From Pseudomonadota bacterium (GTDB lineage Bacteria; Pseudomonadota; Gammaproteobacteria; Pseudomonadales; Pseudomonadaceae), in contig JAEWGL010000014.1 of the NCBI GenBank assembly GCA_023388335.1, positions 1 to 38,470 on the forward strand: DNA of 38,470 bases. Reading direction: 5' to 3'. Position 1 is the first letter of the stretch, and each line of letters opens with the position of its first letter. Positions 7,432 through 15,612 of this stretch are shown in pieces. The position numbers and the translations under genes are program-made. The notes beneath the pieces are model-generated. The model saw only the letters and a list, made by a program, of their open reading frames with translations, made no database searches and had not been told where the DNA came from.

Positions 7432-8400
7432 TCAGCCGCCTATGATCTTCATCACCGTCGCACCACCGGAAAACGCCACGTCCTGCTTGTCCCCCAATGC
7501 CTTGAGCAATAGCCTTTGCAGGGCTGGGAGCGCTTGGTGCCGGGGTTTGTCGAGCAGATCGCCGATATAGTGACGGTTGCTCGAAGACAAACAGCCATGC
7601 AGCCAACCGGTGGATGACAGGCGCAGGCGCGAGCAGGTGCGGCAGAACGGCACGCTCTCGTTGGCGACCACCCCGAAGTACCCCCGTCCAGGCACGTGGT
7701 AACGCACCGCGGTGGCGTCCACCGGCGCATCGGCCTGCAGGTACGCATGGTGCTCGCCAATCAGTTGCAGCAACTGTGCAAGGCTGACGAACTGCTGCAG
7801 GAACGCCGTTTGGCCATGCGCCAGGTGCCCCATGCGCATAAGCTCGATGAAGCGCAACTCGAAACCGCGTTCAAGGCAGTAGTCGAGCAGCGGGACGACC
7901 TGGTCGAGGTTCTGGCCACGCAAGGGCACCATATTGACCTTGACCTGCAGGCCCGCGTCACTGGCCTGCTCCAGCGCATCAAGGACGGTCGCCAAGTCCC
8001 CGCCACGGGCAATGCGACGGAATGCCTGGGGGTCGAGGGTATCGAGGGAAACGTTGATCCGGCGAACGCCAGCCGCCTTGAGCATCGGCAGCTTGCGCGC
8101 CAACAGCTGACCATTGGTGGTCAGGCTGATCTCTGCCAGCCCCAGGCCGGAAACGGCCTGCAGGAAGTCGTGGAGTCGCGGGCTGACCAGCGGTTCGCCA
8201 CCAGTGATGCGCAGACGCTCCACCCCTGCCGCTTCGATCAGGTACGCCACACCGCGGGCCAGGGCCTGTGCCGACAGTTCGTCCCGAGCAGCGACCAGAC
8301 GCTTGCCGTCCGGCACGCAATAGGTACAGGCGTAATTGCAGGCCGCCGTGAGGCTGACACGCACATTGCGAAAACGCCTGCCTTGACGATCGACGATCAT
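7432..8400 (-). CDS. moaA: GTP 3',8-cyclase (molybdenum cofactor biosynthesis, radical SAM)
   Basis: First enzyme of molybdenum cofactor synthesis, converting GTP to 3',8-cyclo-GTP. The 322-residue protein has the radical-SAM cluster motif CNYACTYC (CX3CX2C), the SAM-binding GGEPL, the C-terminal second cluster CRTC...GC (CX2CX13C) with SRLRL supplying the two GTP-contacting arginines, and the functionally required Gly-Gly at the very C-terminus. Start: ATG at 8400 is six bases after GGAG; an ATG five codons upstream has no such site. No other moa/moe gene is nearby, so this is a detached, probably paralogous copy acting with cofactor genes elsewhere. It is preceded on the same strand by the TetR gene, with a 143-bp gap. 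Confidence 0.95.
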   Translation of the reverse strand: MIVDRQGRRFRNVRVSLTAACNYACTYCVPDGKRLVAARDELSAQALARGVAYLIEAAGVERLRITGGEPLVSPRLHDFLQAVSGLGLAEISLTTNGQLLARKLPMLKAAGVRRINVSLDTLDPQAFRRIARGGDLATVLDALEQASDAGLQVKVNMVPLRGQNLDQVVPLLDYCLERGFELRFIELMRMGHLAHGQTAFLQQFVSLAQLLQLIGEHHAYLQADAPVDATAVRYHVPGRGYFGVVANESVPFCRTCSRLRLSSTGWLHGCLSSSNRHYIGDLLDKPRHQALPALQRLLLKALGDKQDVAFSGGATVMKIIGG

Positions 8401-8449
8401 GGAGCACTCCGGCATGGATGAATCGAGCATGGATGTGTAGCGCTGGCAG

Positions 8450-8511
8450 AACCTGACTCATAAATCAGGTTTTTGCAAGTGTTCCTGCTCGTGCTTCGTC
8501 CACCGAAGCAC
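8450..8511. other. Two hairpins in the TetR-moaA gap
   Basis: AACCTGA/TCAGGTT (8450-8471, 7-bp stem) is followed by a short T run on the plus strand. GTGCTTCG/CGAAGCAC (8491-8511, 8-bp stem, five-base loop) has no T run. Both lie in the moaA leader if it is read from the TetR side. The first looks like a plus-strand terminator but no plus-strand gene precedes it, so the function is unclear. Confidence 0.4.
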
Positions 8512-8543
8512 TACCCCCGCTCGCGAAGGCCATGCCAGACATC

Positions 8544-9179
8544 CTAGCCCAGAGGCTCAGGATCACGTTTGCGCTTGTTGCCCATGCGCACGCCGATGTC
8601 CATCAGGAACTGGAAGAAACCTTCCTGATCTTCCAGGACGTTGCTCCAGAACGGGGAGTGATAGAGCGCCACGGCACCATGCACCAAGGCCCAGGCCGCA
8701 CAGTAATGGAAATACGGCGGCACATCCTCGAGCTTGCCTTCGCTGATCCGTCCCTTGATCAACAATGTCAGGCGCTCGAAGTTGGATGCGCGGATGCGAT
8801 GCAGTTCCTCGACCATTTCGGGGACCTGATTACCCTTGACCACCTTCTCTTCGAGGCGGTCGAACAGCCGATAACGCTGCGGGTCGCGCATGCGGAATTC
8901 GAAGTAGGCGCGCGACAGGGCTTCCTTGTCGCGGTCGACGTCGGCCGAATGCAACAAAGCGTTCAAGTCGCGCTCGTAGTCGAGCATCAGGCGCAGGTAG
9001 ATCTCCGCCTTGGACTTGAAGTGCTTGTAGATCGTGCCTTTGCCGATGCCTACGGCATCAGCGATCATCTCGACGGTGACACTGTCTTCACCCTGTTCGA
9101 GAAAGAGCTTGAGCGCCGTATCGAGGATCTCTTGCTCACGTCGGCGAAACTCACGGATCTTACGAGGTTCTTTCTGCAT
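8544..9179 (-). CDS. TetR family transcriptional regulator
   Basis: A 211-residue DNA-binding protein. Residues about 14-60 form the TetR helix-turn-helix domain (REQEILDTALKLFLEQG, then VTVEMIADAVGIGKGTIYKHF). The rest is a helical ligand/dimer domain without a recognisable specificity. Start: ATG at 9179 gives MQKEPRKIREFRRREQ; longer in-frame reading into the gap has no family similarity. The ribosome-binding site is weak. No obvious divergent target gene exists: moaA lies downstream and tatD 350 bp upstream, so it may control itself or distant genes. Confidence 0.93.
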   Translation of the reverse strand: MQKEPRKIREFRRREQEILDTALKLFLEQGEDSVTVEMIADAVGIGKGTIYKHFKSKAEIYLRLMLDYERDLNALLHSADVDRDKEALSRAYFEFRMRDPQRYRLFDRLEEKVVKGNQVPEMVEELHRIRASNFERLTLLIKGRISEGKLEDVPPYFHYCAAWALVHGAVALYHSPFWSNVLEDQEGFFQFLMDIGVRMGNKRKRDPEPLG

Positions 9180-9373
9180 AAGAAGGACTGGATCAAAAAC
9201 GAAGCGGATTATTATGCCTAACTTGCAGGAAATTGCACGGATCATCCAACGATGTCTATGTTTCATGATGAGTTCAGGTTCGCGCGTCATGCGCTGAGCG
9301 TTGCACCAATCGGCGCTGTATTCCAAATCTGTTTAAAAAACGATCAACAAATGCTGGCGCCCCGGCGTTCCTG

Positions 9374-9507
9374 GCCAATACTTCAAGTGTTGGCGCGCCA
9401 CATCCCCCCAAATGGCGTGTCGATAAAGGTGCCCAGGGACCGTGTACCTTTGTTTACTCCTAATGGTCTTAACCCGGTTTCCCCCCCCAGAACCCGGGTT
9501 TTTTTTT
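9374..9507 (+). ncRNA. Candidate small RNA with C-rich loops and strong terminator
   Basis: Four consecutive hairpins are visible on the plus strand: 9374-9394 (9-bp stem, loop TCA); 9394-9419 (7-bp stem, one G/T pair, loop containing six C); 9425-9451 (6-bp stem AAAGGT/ACCTTT); and 9471-9500 (AACCCGG with CCGGGTT, loop containing eight C) followed by nine T in total. The T run is on the plus strand only, so it cannot terminate tatD or the TetR gene, both on the minus strand. No convincing promoter was found; the 5' end is therefore unknown and could lie upstream of 9374. No open reading frame with a ribosome-binding site is present. The family is not recognised. Confidence 0.5.
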
Positions 9508-9529
9508 GCTCAAAAACAAGGGCCTGGCT

Positions 9530-10312
9530 TCAGCTCACACGTGCCAGCGGGAACAGGCGCTTGAAGTTGGCGGTGGTCTGCTCGCACAGTTGCTCGAGGC
9601 TTTCGCCCCGCACCATCGCCAGGAACTGGGCCACGTCACGCACGTATTCCGGCAGATTCGGTTTGCCACGGTGTGGAATAGGCGCCAGATAAGGGGAATC
9701 GGTTTCCACCAGCAGACGATCGGCCGGCACCTGGCGAGCGACATCGCGCAGGGCTTCTGCGTTGCGGAAGGTGACGATGCCGGACAGCGAAATGTAATAC
9801 CCCAGATCGAGGGCGGCCTTGGCCATGTCCCAATCCTCGGTGAAACAATGCAGGACGCCAGCCTGGGGCAGTGCCGCCTCACGCAGCAATGCCAGGGTGT
9901 CGGTCCGCGCGGCACGGGTATGTACGATCACCGGCTTGCCGGTCACGCGCGAAGCCTCCAGGTGCAGGCGGAAAGATGACTGCTGCAACTCGGCGGCTTC
10001 TGGCTCGTAGTGATAGTCCAGCCCGGTTTCACCGATAGCCACTGCATGGGGATGGGCGAGCTCCTGCAGCAGCCATTCCAGCGCTGGCGCCTCGCCGGGC
10101 GCCAGGTCCAGGGGATGAATGCCGACCGAACAGTCGACATCGGCATAACGCTCGCTCAGTGCCTTGACCGCCCCGGCATTGTCGGCGCTGACACCGATGC
10201 ACAGGAAATGGCCCACTCCGCAATCGCGGGCAGCCTGCAGGGCAGCGTCGAGCGACCCTTGGTGGGCACTCAGGTCTAGGCGGTCAAGGTGGCAATGGGA
10301 ATCTACAAGCAT
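9530..10312 (-). CDS. TatD family metal-dependent hydrolase
   Basis: A 260-residue TIM-barrel nuclease/hydrolase of the TatD family, cytoplasmic, expected to cleave DNA or RNA ends with two metal ions. Visible motifs are the N-terminal DSHCHLD (metal-binding His6, His8), GIHPLD, AIGETGLDYHY (Glu metal ligand), IVHTRAA (His), LHCF and the C-terminal TDSPYLAP. Start: ATG at 10312 is fixed by the conserved MLVDSHCHL. It has almost no ribosome-binding site. A terminator-like hairpin separates it from holB 38 bp upstream, so it may be poorly coupled to that operon. The family has several paralogues (TatD, YcfH, YjjV); this is the YcfH-type position next to holB. Confidence 0.95.
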   Translation of the reverse strand: MLVDSHCHLDRLDLSAHQGSLDAALQAARDCGVGHFLCIGVSADNAGAVKALSERYADVDCSVGIHPLDLAPGEAPALEWLLQELAHPHAVAIGETGLDYHYEPEAAELQQSSFRLHLEASRVTGKPVIVHTRAARTDTLALLREAALPQAGVLHCFTEDWDMAKAALDLGYYISLSGIVTFRNAEALRDVARQVPADRLLVETDSPYLAPIPHRGKPNLPEYVRDVAQFLAMVRGESLEQLCEQTTANFKRLFPLARVS

Positions 10313-10330
10313 GGCGATACGGCACGTATG

Positions 10331-10365
10331 AGAGAAGAAAAGGACCGGGCTCAGCGCGAGCCCGG
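10331..10365 (-). terminator. Terminator-like hairpin at the holB 3' end
   Basis: On the minus strand CCGGGCTC and GAGCCCGG form a perfect 8-bp stem around loop GCGCT, followed by TCCTTTTCTTCTCTC. The stem overlaps the holB stop codon (10351-10353). The tract is T-rich rather than pure T, so termination is probably partial. Confidence 0.55.
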
Positions 10366-11337
10366 CAACTGGACCCAGGAAGCCAGCAGGGCTTCGAGCA
10401 GCAGGACGCGGTTGAGGTTGGCCTTGCCGAGCACCTTCTGGCGCTGGCCCAGTACCCAGTCCTGGATTGCCAGGACTTTGTCCTGACGGCTTTTCTGTGC
10501 CAGGTACTGGATAACCTTGCGCATATCGCTCAAGCCTAACCCTTCTTCGTCCTGGGTCAACTGATAGCGCAGAATCAGGTGCGACCACTCGCAGAACCAG
10601 TCGAACAGCAGCAGCAGTGGCACGCCACTCCAGGCTTCGGCCAGCTGGCTGGGCGATTGCTGCTGCTTGAGCAGCTTCTTGACGCCGTCGGTCACCAGCG
10701 CACGCTGCGCGCGCACGCCCTGTCCCTGTAAAGTGACGGCCATAAGCGGAGAGCCGGCGGCCAGGCTGAGCAGCTCGCTACGCTCGGCCTCATCGCTGTC
10801 AGGCATGGCCGCGGCCAGCCAGGCCCTGCTCTGGGCAAGGTCTGGCTGGGGGCACGACACTTGCTGGCAACGGCTTTTGATGGTCGGCAACAGACGGCTC
10901 GGCTGGTGGCTGACCAGCAACAGCACGGTATCGCCGGAGGGTTCTTCGAGACTCTTGAGCAACGCGTTCGAGGCGTTGACGTTCATCGCCTCGACCGGCT
11001 CGATCAGCACCACCTTGCGGCCGCCCAACTGGGCGGTTTGCACCACGAACGAGACCAGCTCACGCACCTGGTCGACCTTGATCGGCTTGTCGACGTCCTC
11101 GGGCTGCAGGATGAAATTGTCTGGATGGCTGCCCGCCTTGAGCAGCAGGCACGACTTGCAGTCGCCGCAGGCGTCAGGCCCATGAGGGCGCTGGCACAAC
11201 AGACGGGCCATCAGGCGTTCGGCCAGGGCACGCTTACCGATTCCCTGCGGCCCATGCAGCAGGTAGGCATGGGCATGCTGGTGGCGCCCGGCCAGCTGCT
11301 GCCAGAGCGCCTGCTGCCACGGGAAGGCTTCAGCCAC
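10351..11337 (-). CDS. holB: DNA polymerase III subunit delta'
   Basis: Clamp-loader subunit of the replicative DNA polymerase; it acts with gamma/tau and delta to load the beta clamp. The 328-residue protein shows a P-loop-like GPQGIGKR near residue 29, a zinc-binding cysteine cluster (C...CGDCKSC) near residues 50-65, and the AAA+ sensor-type LLLVSHQPSRLLPTIKSRC. Start: GTG at 11337 gives VAEAFPWQQALW, the family N-terminus, and lies about seven bases after GGAG within the end of tmk. The gene overlaps tmk by 8 bp, so translation is probably coupled. An alternative upstream ATG at 11370 would add 11 residues inside tmk. Confidence 0.95.
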   Translation of the reverse strand: MAEAFPWQQALWQQLAGRHQHAHAYLLHGPQGIGKRALAERLMARLLCQRPHGPDACGDCKSCLLLKAGSHPDNFILQPEDVDKPIKVDQVRELVSFVVQTAQLGGRKVVLIEPVEAMNVNASNALLKSLEEPSGDTVLLLVSHQPSRLLPTIKSRCQQVSCPQPDLAQSRAWLAAAMPDSDEAERSELLSLAAGSPLMAVTLQGQGVRAQRALVTDGVKKLLKQQQSPSQLAEAWSGVPLLLLFDWFCEWSHLILRYQLTQDEEGLGLSDMRKVIQYLAQKSRQDKVLAIQDWVLGQRQKVLGKANLNRVLLLEALLASWVQLPGSR

Positions 11338-11962
11338 GGCAGCGCTCCAGGATGCCTGGCAGCAGCTCATCGATGGAGCGCTGCACGGCGTTCAACGACT
11401 GTGCGGCATCCAGCAGGCGGTAACGCTGTGGCTCACGCCCAGCGCGCTCCAGGTAGGCCTGGCGCACGGCCTCGAAGAAGGCCAAACCCTCCTGCTCGAA
11501 ACGATCCAGACGGCCACGCGCAGCGGCGCGGGCCAAGCCGATTTCCACCGGCAGGTCGAAGACCAGCGTCAGGTCGGGGCGCAGGTCGCCTTGAACAAAC
11601 GCCTCGAGGGCGGCGATGCGCGCCACCGACAGGCCGCGCCCGCCGCCTTGGTAGGCATAGGTGGCATCGGTGAAACGGTCACACAGGACCACGGCGCCAC
11701 GCGCTAGGGCCGGCCGGATCACCTCGGCCAGGTGCTGGGCGCGGGCGGCGAACACCAGCAGCAGCTCGGTATCGGCAGCCATCGACTCATCGCTGGGTGC
11801 CAGCAGCAGTTCGCGGATGCGCTCGGCCAGCGGCGTACCGCCGGGCTCACGGGTCAAGACCACGTCCAGGCCGTGCTCGCGCAGGCGCTGCGCCAGGTAA
11901 TCGCGATTGGTGCTCTTGCCCGCGCCTTCGGGGCCTTCCAGGGTGATAAAAAAGCCGCTCAC
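11330..11962 (-). CDS. tmk: Thymidylate kinase
   Basis: Phosphorylates dTMP to dTDP in the cytoplasm, essential for DNA synthesis. The 210-residue length is normal. The P-loop GPEGAGKST is at residues 10-18, TREPGGTPLAE binds the substrate, DRFTDATYAYQGGGRG carries the DR(Y/F) motif, and the LID region is rich in Arg (ARAAARGRLDRFE). It lies 19 bp after mltG and overlaps holB, as in the standard pabC-mltG-tmk-holB order of gammaproteobacteria. Confidence 0.97.
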   Translation of the reverse strand: MSGFFITLEGPEGAGKSTNRDYLAQRLREHGLDVVLTREPGGTPLAERIRELLLAPSDESMAADTELLLVFAARAQHLAEVIRPALARGAVVLCDRFTDATYAYQGGGRGLSVARIAALEAFVQGDLRPDLTLVFDLPVEIGLARAAARGRLDRFEQEGLAFFEAVRQAYLERAGREPQRYRLLDAAQSLNAVQRSIDELLPGILERCRG

Positions 11963-11981
11963 AGGGAGTCCTTACAAGGGG

Positions 11982-13157
11982 TCATTGCGGCGCGGGCGCA
12001 GTGCCCGGCGCCGGGTCTACAGTCTCGGGAGCCGGGCTGGGCTCAGGTGACGGCGTCGCTTCGGGTGCCGGATCGGCTGGCAGCTCGGACGGCGACGGCT
12101 CGTCACTTGCCTCCGGCTGCGTCAGTGGCGCGGGGCTGGATCGGTAATCGGTGCGGCGCTTGAGCTGGTATTCGCGCACTGCGGAATTGTGGGCATCCAG
12201 GTCGTCGGAGAAGACATGACTGCCATCGCCGCGGGCGACGAAATACAAGCTGCTGCCCGAAGCCGGGTTCAGCGCCGCGTGGATGGCTTCGCGACCGACC
12301 ATGGCGATCGGCGTCGGCGGCAAGCCGGCATTGGTGTAGGTATTGTACGGGGTCGGTTCACGCAGGTCGGCCCGGGTGATCCTGCCGTTGTAGCGCTCAC
12401 CCATGCCATAGATCACGGTCGGGTCGGTTTGCAGCATCATGCCCAGGCGCAGACGGCGGATGAACACGCCAGCAATCTGCCCACGCTCCTGCGGCACACC
12501 GGTTTCCTTCTCCACCAGCGAGGCCATGATCAGCGCCTGGTAAGGATCACGGTACGGCAGGTCGGTGGTGCGCCCGGCCCATTCCTGGGCAAGCACTTCG
12601 TCCAGGCGCATGTACGCTTGCTGCAACAGCTCGACATCGGTCATGCCACGCACGAAGCGGTAGGTGTCGGGGAAGAATCGCCCCTCGGGGAAGACGCCAG
12701 TATGGCCCAGGCGTTCCATGACCTCGCTGTCGCTGAGACCGGCGAGCGTCTGCTTGACCTTCTCGTGCCGGCCTAACGCCGCACGTACCTGACGGAAGGT
12801 CCAACCCTCGACCAGGGTCACGCTGTACTGCACCACCTCACCACGACGCCAGACCTCGAACAGGTCTTCCACGGTCATGCCAGGGGCCAGGCGGTATTCG
12901 CCCGTATGCAAGGGGACGCCAATCATGTTGAACCGCCAATATAGACGCAACCAGAAGGCATCCTTCAGTAGCCCCTCCCCTTCCATGCGGTAGAACATGC
13001 GATTGGGGTTGGTGCCGGTGGGCACATCGAGCAATCGCTCCTGCCTCACCTGCAAGGGCTGCTCCAGGGTCGAGTTCAATTTCCAGGCTGACCATCCCAA
13101 CGCCAGCCCGGCTAGAATCAAACCCATCTCCAGCAGCAGCAAGAATTTACGTCTCAC
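11982..13157 (-). CDS. mltG: Endolytic murein transglycosylase
   Basis: Membrane-anchored YceG/MltG enzyme that cuts nascent glycan strands and sets their length. It has 391 residues: a single N-terminal membrane segment (about 5-25), a LysM-like N-terminal lobe, then the catalytic domain with the ASLVEKETG motif at 212-220 holding the active glutamate, followed by GVFIRRLRLGMMLQTDPTVIYG. After about residue 340 a Pro/Glu/Ala-rich tail of about 50 residues extends beyond the E. coli length; it is probably disordered. The start is GTG at 13157, three bases after the pabC stop. It is co-transcribed with pabC and tmk. Confidence 0.95.
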   Translation of the reverse strand: MRRKFLLLLEMGLILAGLALGWSAWKLNSTLEQPLQVRQERLLDVPTGTNPNRMFYRMEGEGLLKDAFWLRLYWRFNMIGVPLHTGEYRLAPGMTVEDLFEVWRRGEVVQYSVTLVEGWTFRQVRAALGRHEKVKQTLAGLSDSEVMERLGHTGVFPEGRFFPDTYRFVRGMTDVELLQQAYMRLDEVLAQEWAGRTTDLPYRDPYQALIMASLVEKETGVPQERGQIAGVFIRRLRLGMMLQTDPTVIYGMGERYNGRITRADLREPTPYNTYTNAGLPPTPIAMVGREAIHAALNPASGSSLYFVARGDGSHVFSDDLDAHNSAVREYQLKRRTDYRSSPAPLTQPEASDEPSPSELPADPAPEATPSPEPSPAPETVDPAPGTAPAPQ

Positions 13158-13160
13158 GAA

Positions 13161-13976
13161 TCAGGCATCCAGTAGCGTACGGGCAACGGCCTGCAGTTTA
13201 CGGGTGAGCGGTCCCGGCGGCCAGTTCAGCGATGCGAAACCTGTAACCGGCCATATCCCATAGACGCTGTTGCAGACAAAGACTTCATCCGCCTGCGCCA
13301 GGTCCGACAACGCAAGATCGCTGACCTGCACCGCGATCCCGGCAGCGGGCGCGTGCGCGAGCAAGGCGGCGCGCATCACCCCGGCCACGCCGCAGCGGCT
13401 CAGGTCGGCTGTGCGCAACTGGCCTTCATGAACGAGGAACAGGTTGCTGTAAACGCCTTCGATCAACCGCCCCTGGGTGTCACGCATCAGCCCCTCGGCA
13501 TGCTCGCTGTCGTGCCATTCGGCCCGGGCGAGCACCTGCTCCAGACGATTGAGGTGTTTGAGCCCCGCCAGCAACGGTTGTTCCGCCAGGCGCGTGCGAC
13601 AGGCGAACAGGCGAACGCCCTGCGCGGCGTGTCGGGCCGGATAGGCGGGTAACGGACCGCCCTGAAGTATCCGCCGTGGCGCGGCGCCAGCGGCAGGCGC
13701 ATAGCCGCGCTGGCTGTCACCGCGGGTCAGAATCAGCTTGGCCACGCCCTCGCCCAGCTGGCTGGCGTAGCGACAGATTTCGTCACGAATCAGGGGAATA
13801 TCGGCCTCGATTGCCAGGCGTCGGCAACCTAACGCCAGGCGATCCAGGTGATAGTCCAGCAAGGTCGCTGCGCCGGAACGCACGGCGATGGTCTCGAACA
13901 GGCCATCGCCGTAGGCCAGGGCCCGGCTCTGCAAGTTGATCGCAGTCGCGGGCTGGCCATCGATCCAGCTCGGCAT
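13161..13976 (-). CDS. pabC: Aminodeoxychorismate lyase
   Basis: PLP enzyme of folate synthesis that makes 4-aminobenzoate from 4-amino-4-deoxychorismate. It has 271 residues and the fold-type IV pattern: RALAYGDGLFETI at the N-terminus, the Schiff-base lysine in GLKHLNRLEQVLA, EGVYSNLFLV, and EVFVCNSVYGIWPV near the C-terminus. The start ATG at 13976 overlaps the fabF stop by one base (TGATG), so translation is likely coupled to fabF. The fabF-pabC-mltG order is the same as in E. coli. Confidence 0.96.
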   Translation of the reverse strand: MPSWIDGQPATAINLQSRALAYGDGLFETIAVRSGAATLLDYHLDRLALGCRRLAIEADIPLIRDEICRYASQLGEGVAKLILTRGDSQRGYAPAAGAAPRRILQGGPLPAYPARHAAQGVRLFACRTRLAEQPLLAGLKHLNRLEQVLARAEWHDSEHAEGLMRDTQGRLIEGVYSNLFLVHEGQLRTADLSRCGVAGVMRAALLAHAPAAGIAVQVSDLALSDLAQADEVFVCNSVYGIWPVTGFASLNWPPGPLTRKLQAVARTLLDA

Positions 13977-15220
13977 CAGCCGGCGAACCGGCGGAACACC
14001 AGCGAACCGTTGGTACCGCCAAAGCCGAAGGAGTTGGACAGCACGACGTCGATCGCCATGTTGCGCGCCTCGTGCGGCACGAAGTCCAGATCGCAGCCTT
14101 CGTCCGGCTCATCCAGGTTGATGGTCGCGGGGGCGACCTGGCCGTTGATCGACAGCACGCTGAAGATCGCCTCGACCGCGCCAGCGGCGCCCAGCAAGTG
14201 ACCGGTCATCGACTTGGTGGAGCTGACCGCCAGGGCGTAGGCATGATCACCAAATACGCGCTTGATGGCCGACGCCTCGGCCAAATCACCCGCCGGGGTC
14301 GAAGTGCCATGGGCATTGATGTAGCTGACCTGATCAGGATTCAGGCCGGCATCGCGCAGGGCATTGACCATGCAGCGGGCGGCACCGGCACCGTCTTCCG
14401 GTGGCGAGGTCATGTGGTACGCATCACCGCTCATGCCGAAACCGACCAGCTCGGCGTAGATGGTGGCGCCACGGGCCTTGGCATGCTCGAGCTCTTCGAG
14501 CACCAGGGCACCGGCACCGTCGGACAGTACAAAGCCATCACGGCCCTTGTCCCACGGACGACTGGCACGGGCGGGCTCATCGTTGCGGGTAGACAATGCA
14601 CGGGAAGCACCGAAGCCGCCCATGCCCAAGCCACAGGCCGCCATTTCGGCGCCACCGGCGATCATCACGTCCGCTTCGCCAAAGGCAATGTTGCGCGCAG
14701 CCATGCCGATGCAGTGGGTGCCGGTGGTACAGGCCGTGGAAACGGCGTAGTTCGGCCCCTGCACGCCCAGATGGATGGACAGGAAACCGGAAATCATGTT
14801 GATGATCGACCCCGGCACGAAGAATGGCGAAATCCGCCGCGGGCCCTGCTCATGCAAGGTCCGGCTGGTTTCTTCGATGTTGGTCAGGCCACCGATGCCC
14901 GAGCCCATGACCACGCCAATGCGCTCGCGGTTGGCGTCGGTGACTTCCAGCCCGGCATTGCGCACCGCCTGGAAACCGGCCGCCAGGCCGTACTGGATGA
15001 ACAGGTCAAGCTTGCGAGCTTCCTTGGCCGACAGATATTGCTCGACCTCGAAGCCTTTCACCGAGCCGCCAAAACGGGTGGAGTAGGCAGACAGGTCCGT
15101 ATGCTCGATCAGACCAATGCCACTGCGGCCAGCCAGAATGCCCTGCCAACTGCTCGGTACGTCCGTACCCAGTGGCGACAGCATACCCATACCGGTGACC
15201 ACGACGCGTCTACGCGACAC
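13976..15220 (-). CDS. fabF: 3-oxoacyl-[ACP] synthase II
   Basis: Condensing enzyme of fatty acid elongation, cytoplasmic, using malonyl-ACP. It has 414 residues, with the Cys-His-His triad at Cys164 (STACTTGTH), His304 (NAHGTSTPAGD) and His341 (KSMTGHLLGAAG). Start: GTG at 15220 gives MSRRRVVVTGMGMLSPLG and has a clear AAGGAG site; an upstream start at 15271 would add 17 residues reading through the acpP terminator. It is 104 bp after acpP, separated by a strong hairpin terminator, so it depends on read-through or its own promoter. Confidence 0.98.
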   Translation of the reverse strand: MSRRRVVVTGMGMLSPLGTDVPSSWQGILAGRSGIGLIEHTDLSAYSTRFGGSVKGFEVEQYLSAKEARKLDLFIQYGLAAGFQAVRNAGLEVTDANRERIGVVMGSGIGGLTNIEETSRTLHEQGPRRISPFFVPGSIINMISGFLSIHLGVQGPNYAVSTACTTGTHCIGMAARNIAFGEADVMIAGGAEMAACGLGMGGFGASRALSTRNDEPARASRPWDKGRDGFVLSDGAGALVLEELEHAKARGATIYAELVGFGMSGDAYHMTSPPEDGAGAARCMVNALRDAGLNPDQVSYINAHGTSTPAGDLAEASAIKRVFGDHAYALAVSSTKSMTGHLLGAAGAVEAIFSVLSINGQVAPATINLDEPDEGCDLDFVPHEARNMAIDVVLSNSFGFGGTNGSLVFRRFAG

Positions 15221-15256
15221 AGTACTCTCCTTATTCCATTGACTACGGTTCTTGCA

Positions 15257-15295
15257 AAGAAAAAACCGCACGCCAGCAAAGGCAGTGCGGTTTTT
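15257..15295 (-). terminator. Terminator between acpP and fabF
   Basis: AAAAACCGCAC (15261-15271) and GTGCGGTTTTT (15285-15295) form an 11-bp stem with a 13-base loop. On the minus strand it is followed by a run of T (TTTTTTCTTTG). This is a textbook terminator 29 bp after the acpP stop; it should let acpP be expressed far above fabF. The flanking A and T runs make it effective in both directions. Confidence 0.85.
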
Positions 15296-15324
15296 CCCGT
15301 CAAGAAGCGATGACTACAAACGTC

Positions 15325-15561
15325 TTAGGCCTGGTGGCTGGTGACGTAGTCGATGGCCGCTTGAACGGTAGTGATCTTTTCGGCTTCTTCGTCAGGAATC
15401 TCGGTCTCGAATTCCTCTTCCAGAGCCATTACCAGCTCAACGGTGTCAAGCGAATCGGCACCCAGGTCTTCGACGAAGGACTTCTCGTTAGTCACTTCCT
15501 CTTCCTTGACGCCCAGTTGCTCGGCGACGATTTTCTTGACGCGTTCTTCGATGGTGCTCAT
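15325..15561 (-). CDS. acpP: Acyl carrier protein
   Basis: Carries growing acyl chains on a phosphopantetheine arm for fatty acid and phospholipid synthesis. It has 78 residues, is strongly acidic, and has the attachment motif GADSLDT with Ser37. The sequence is near the standard AcpP (STIEERVKKIVAEQLGV...). The start ATG at 15561 follows an AGGAGTG region. It lies between fabG and fabF, as in other pseudomonads, with its own candidate promoter upstream and a strong terminator downstream, which fits the very high ACP levels found in bacteria. Confidence 0.99.
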   Translation of the reverse strand: MSTIEERVKKIVAEQLGVKEEEVTNEKSFVEDLGADSLDTVELVMALEEEFETEIPDEEAEKITTVQAAIDYVTSHQA

Positions 15562-15612
15562 ACCTAGTTTTCACTCCTAAAGGATATATGTCAGGCGGCT
15601 GGCCGGTGAGCA

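Noticed and set aside
7432..9179. A molybdenum-cofactor operon around moaA
   Set aside because: No other moa, mob or moe gene is present; neighbours are a TetR regulator and a lipoprotein.
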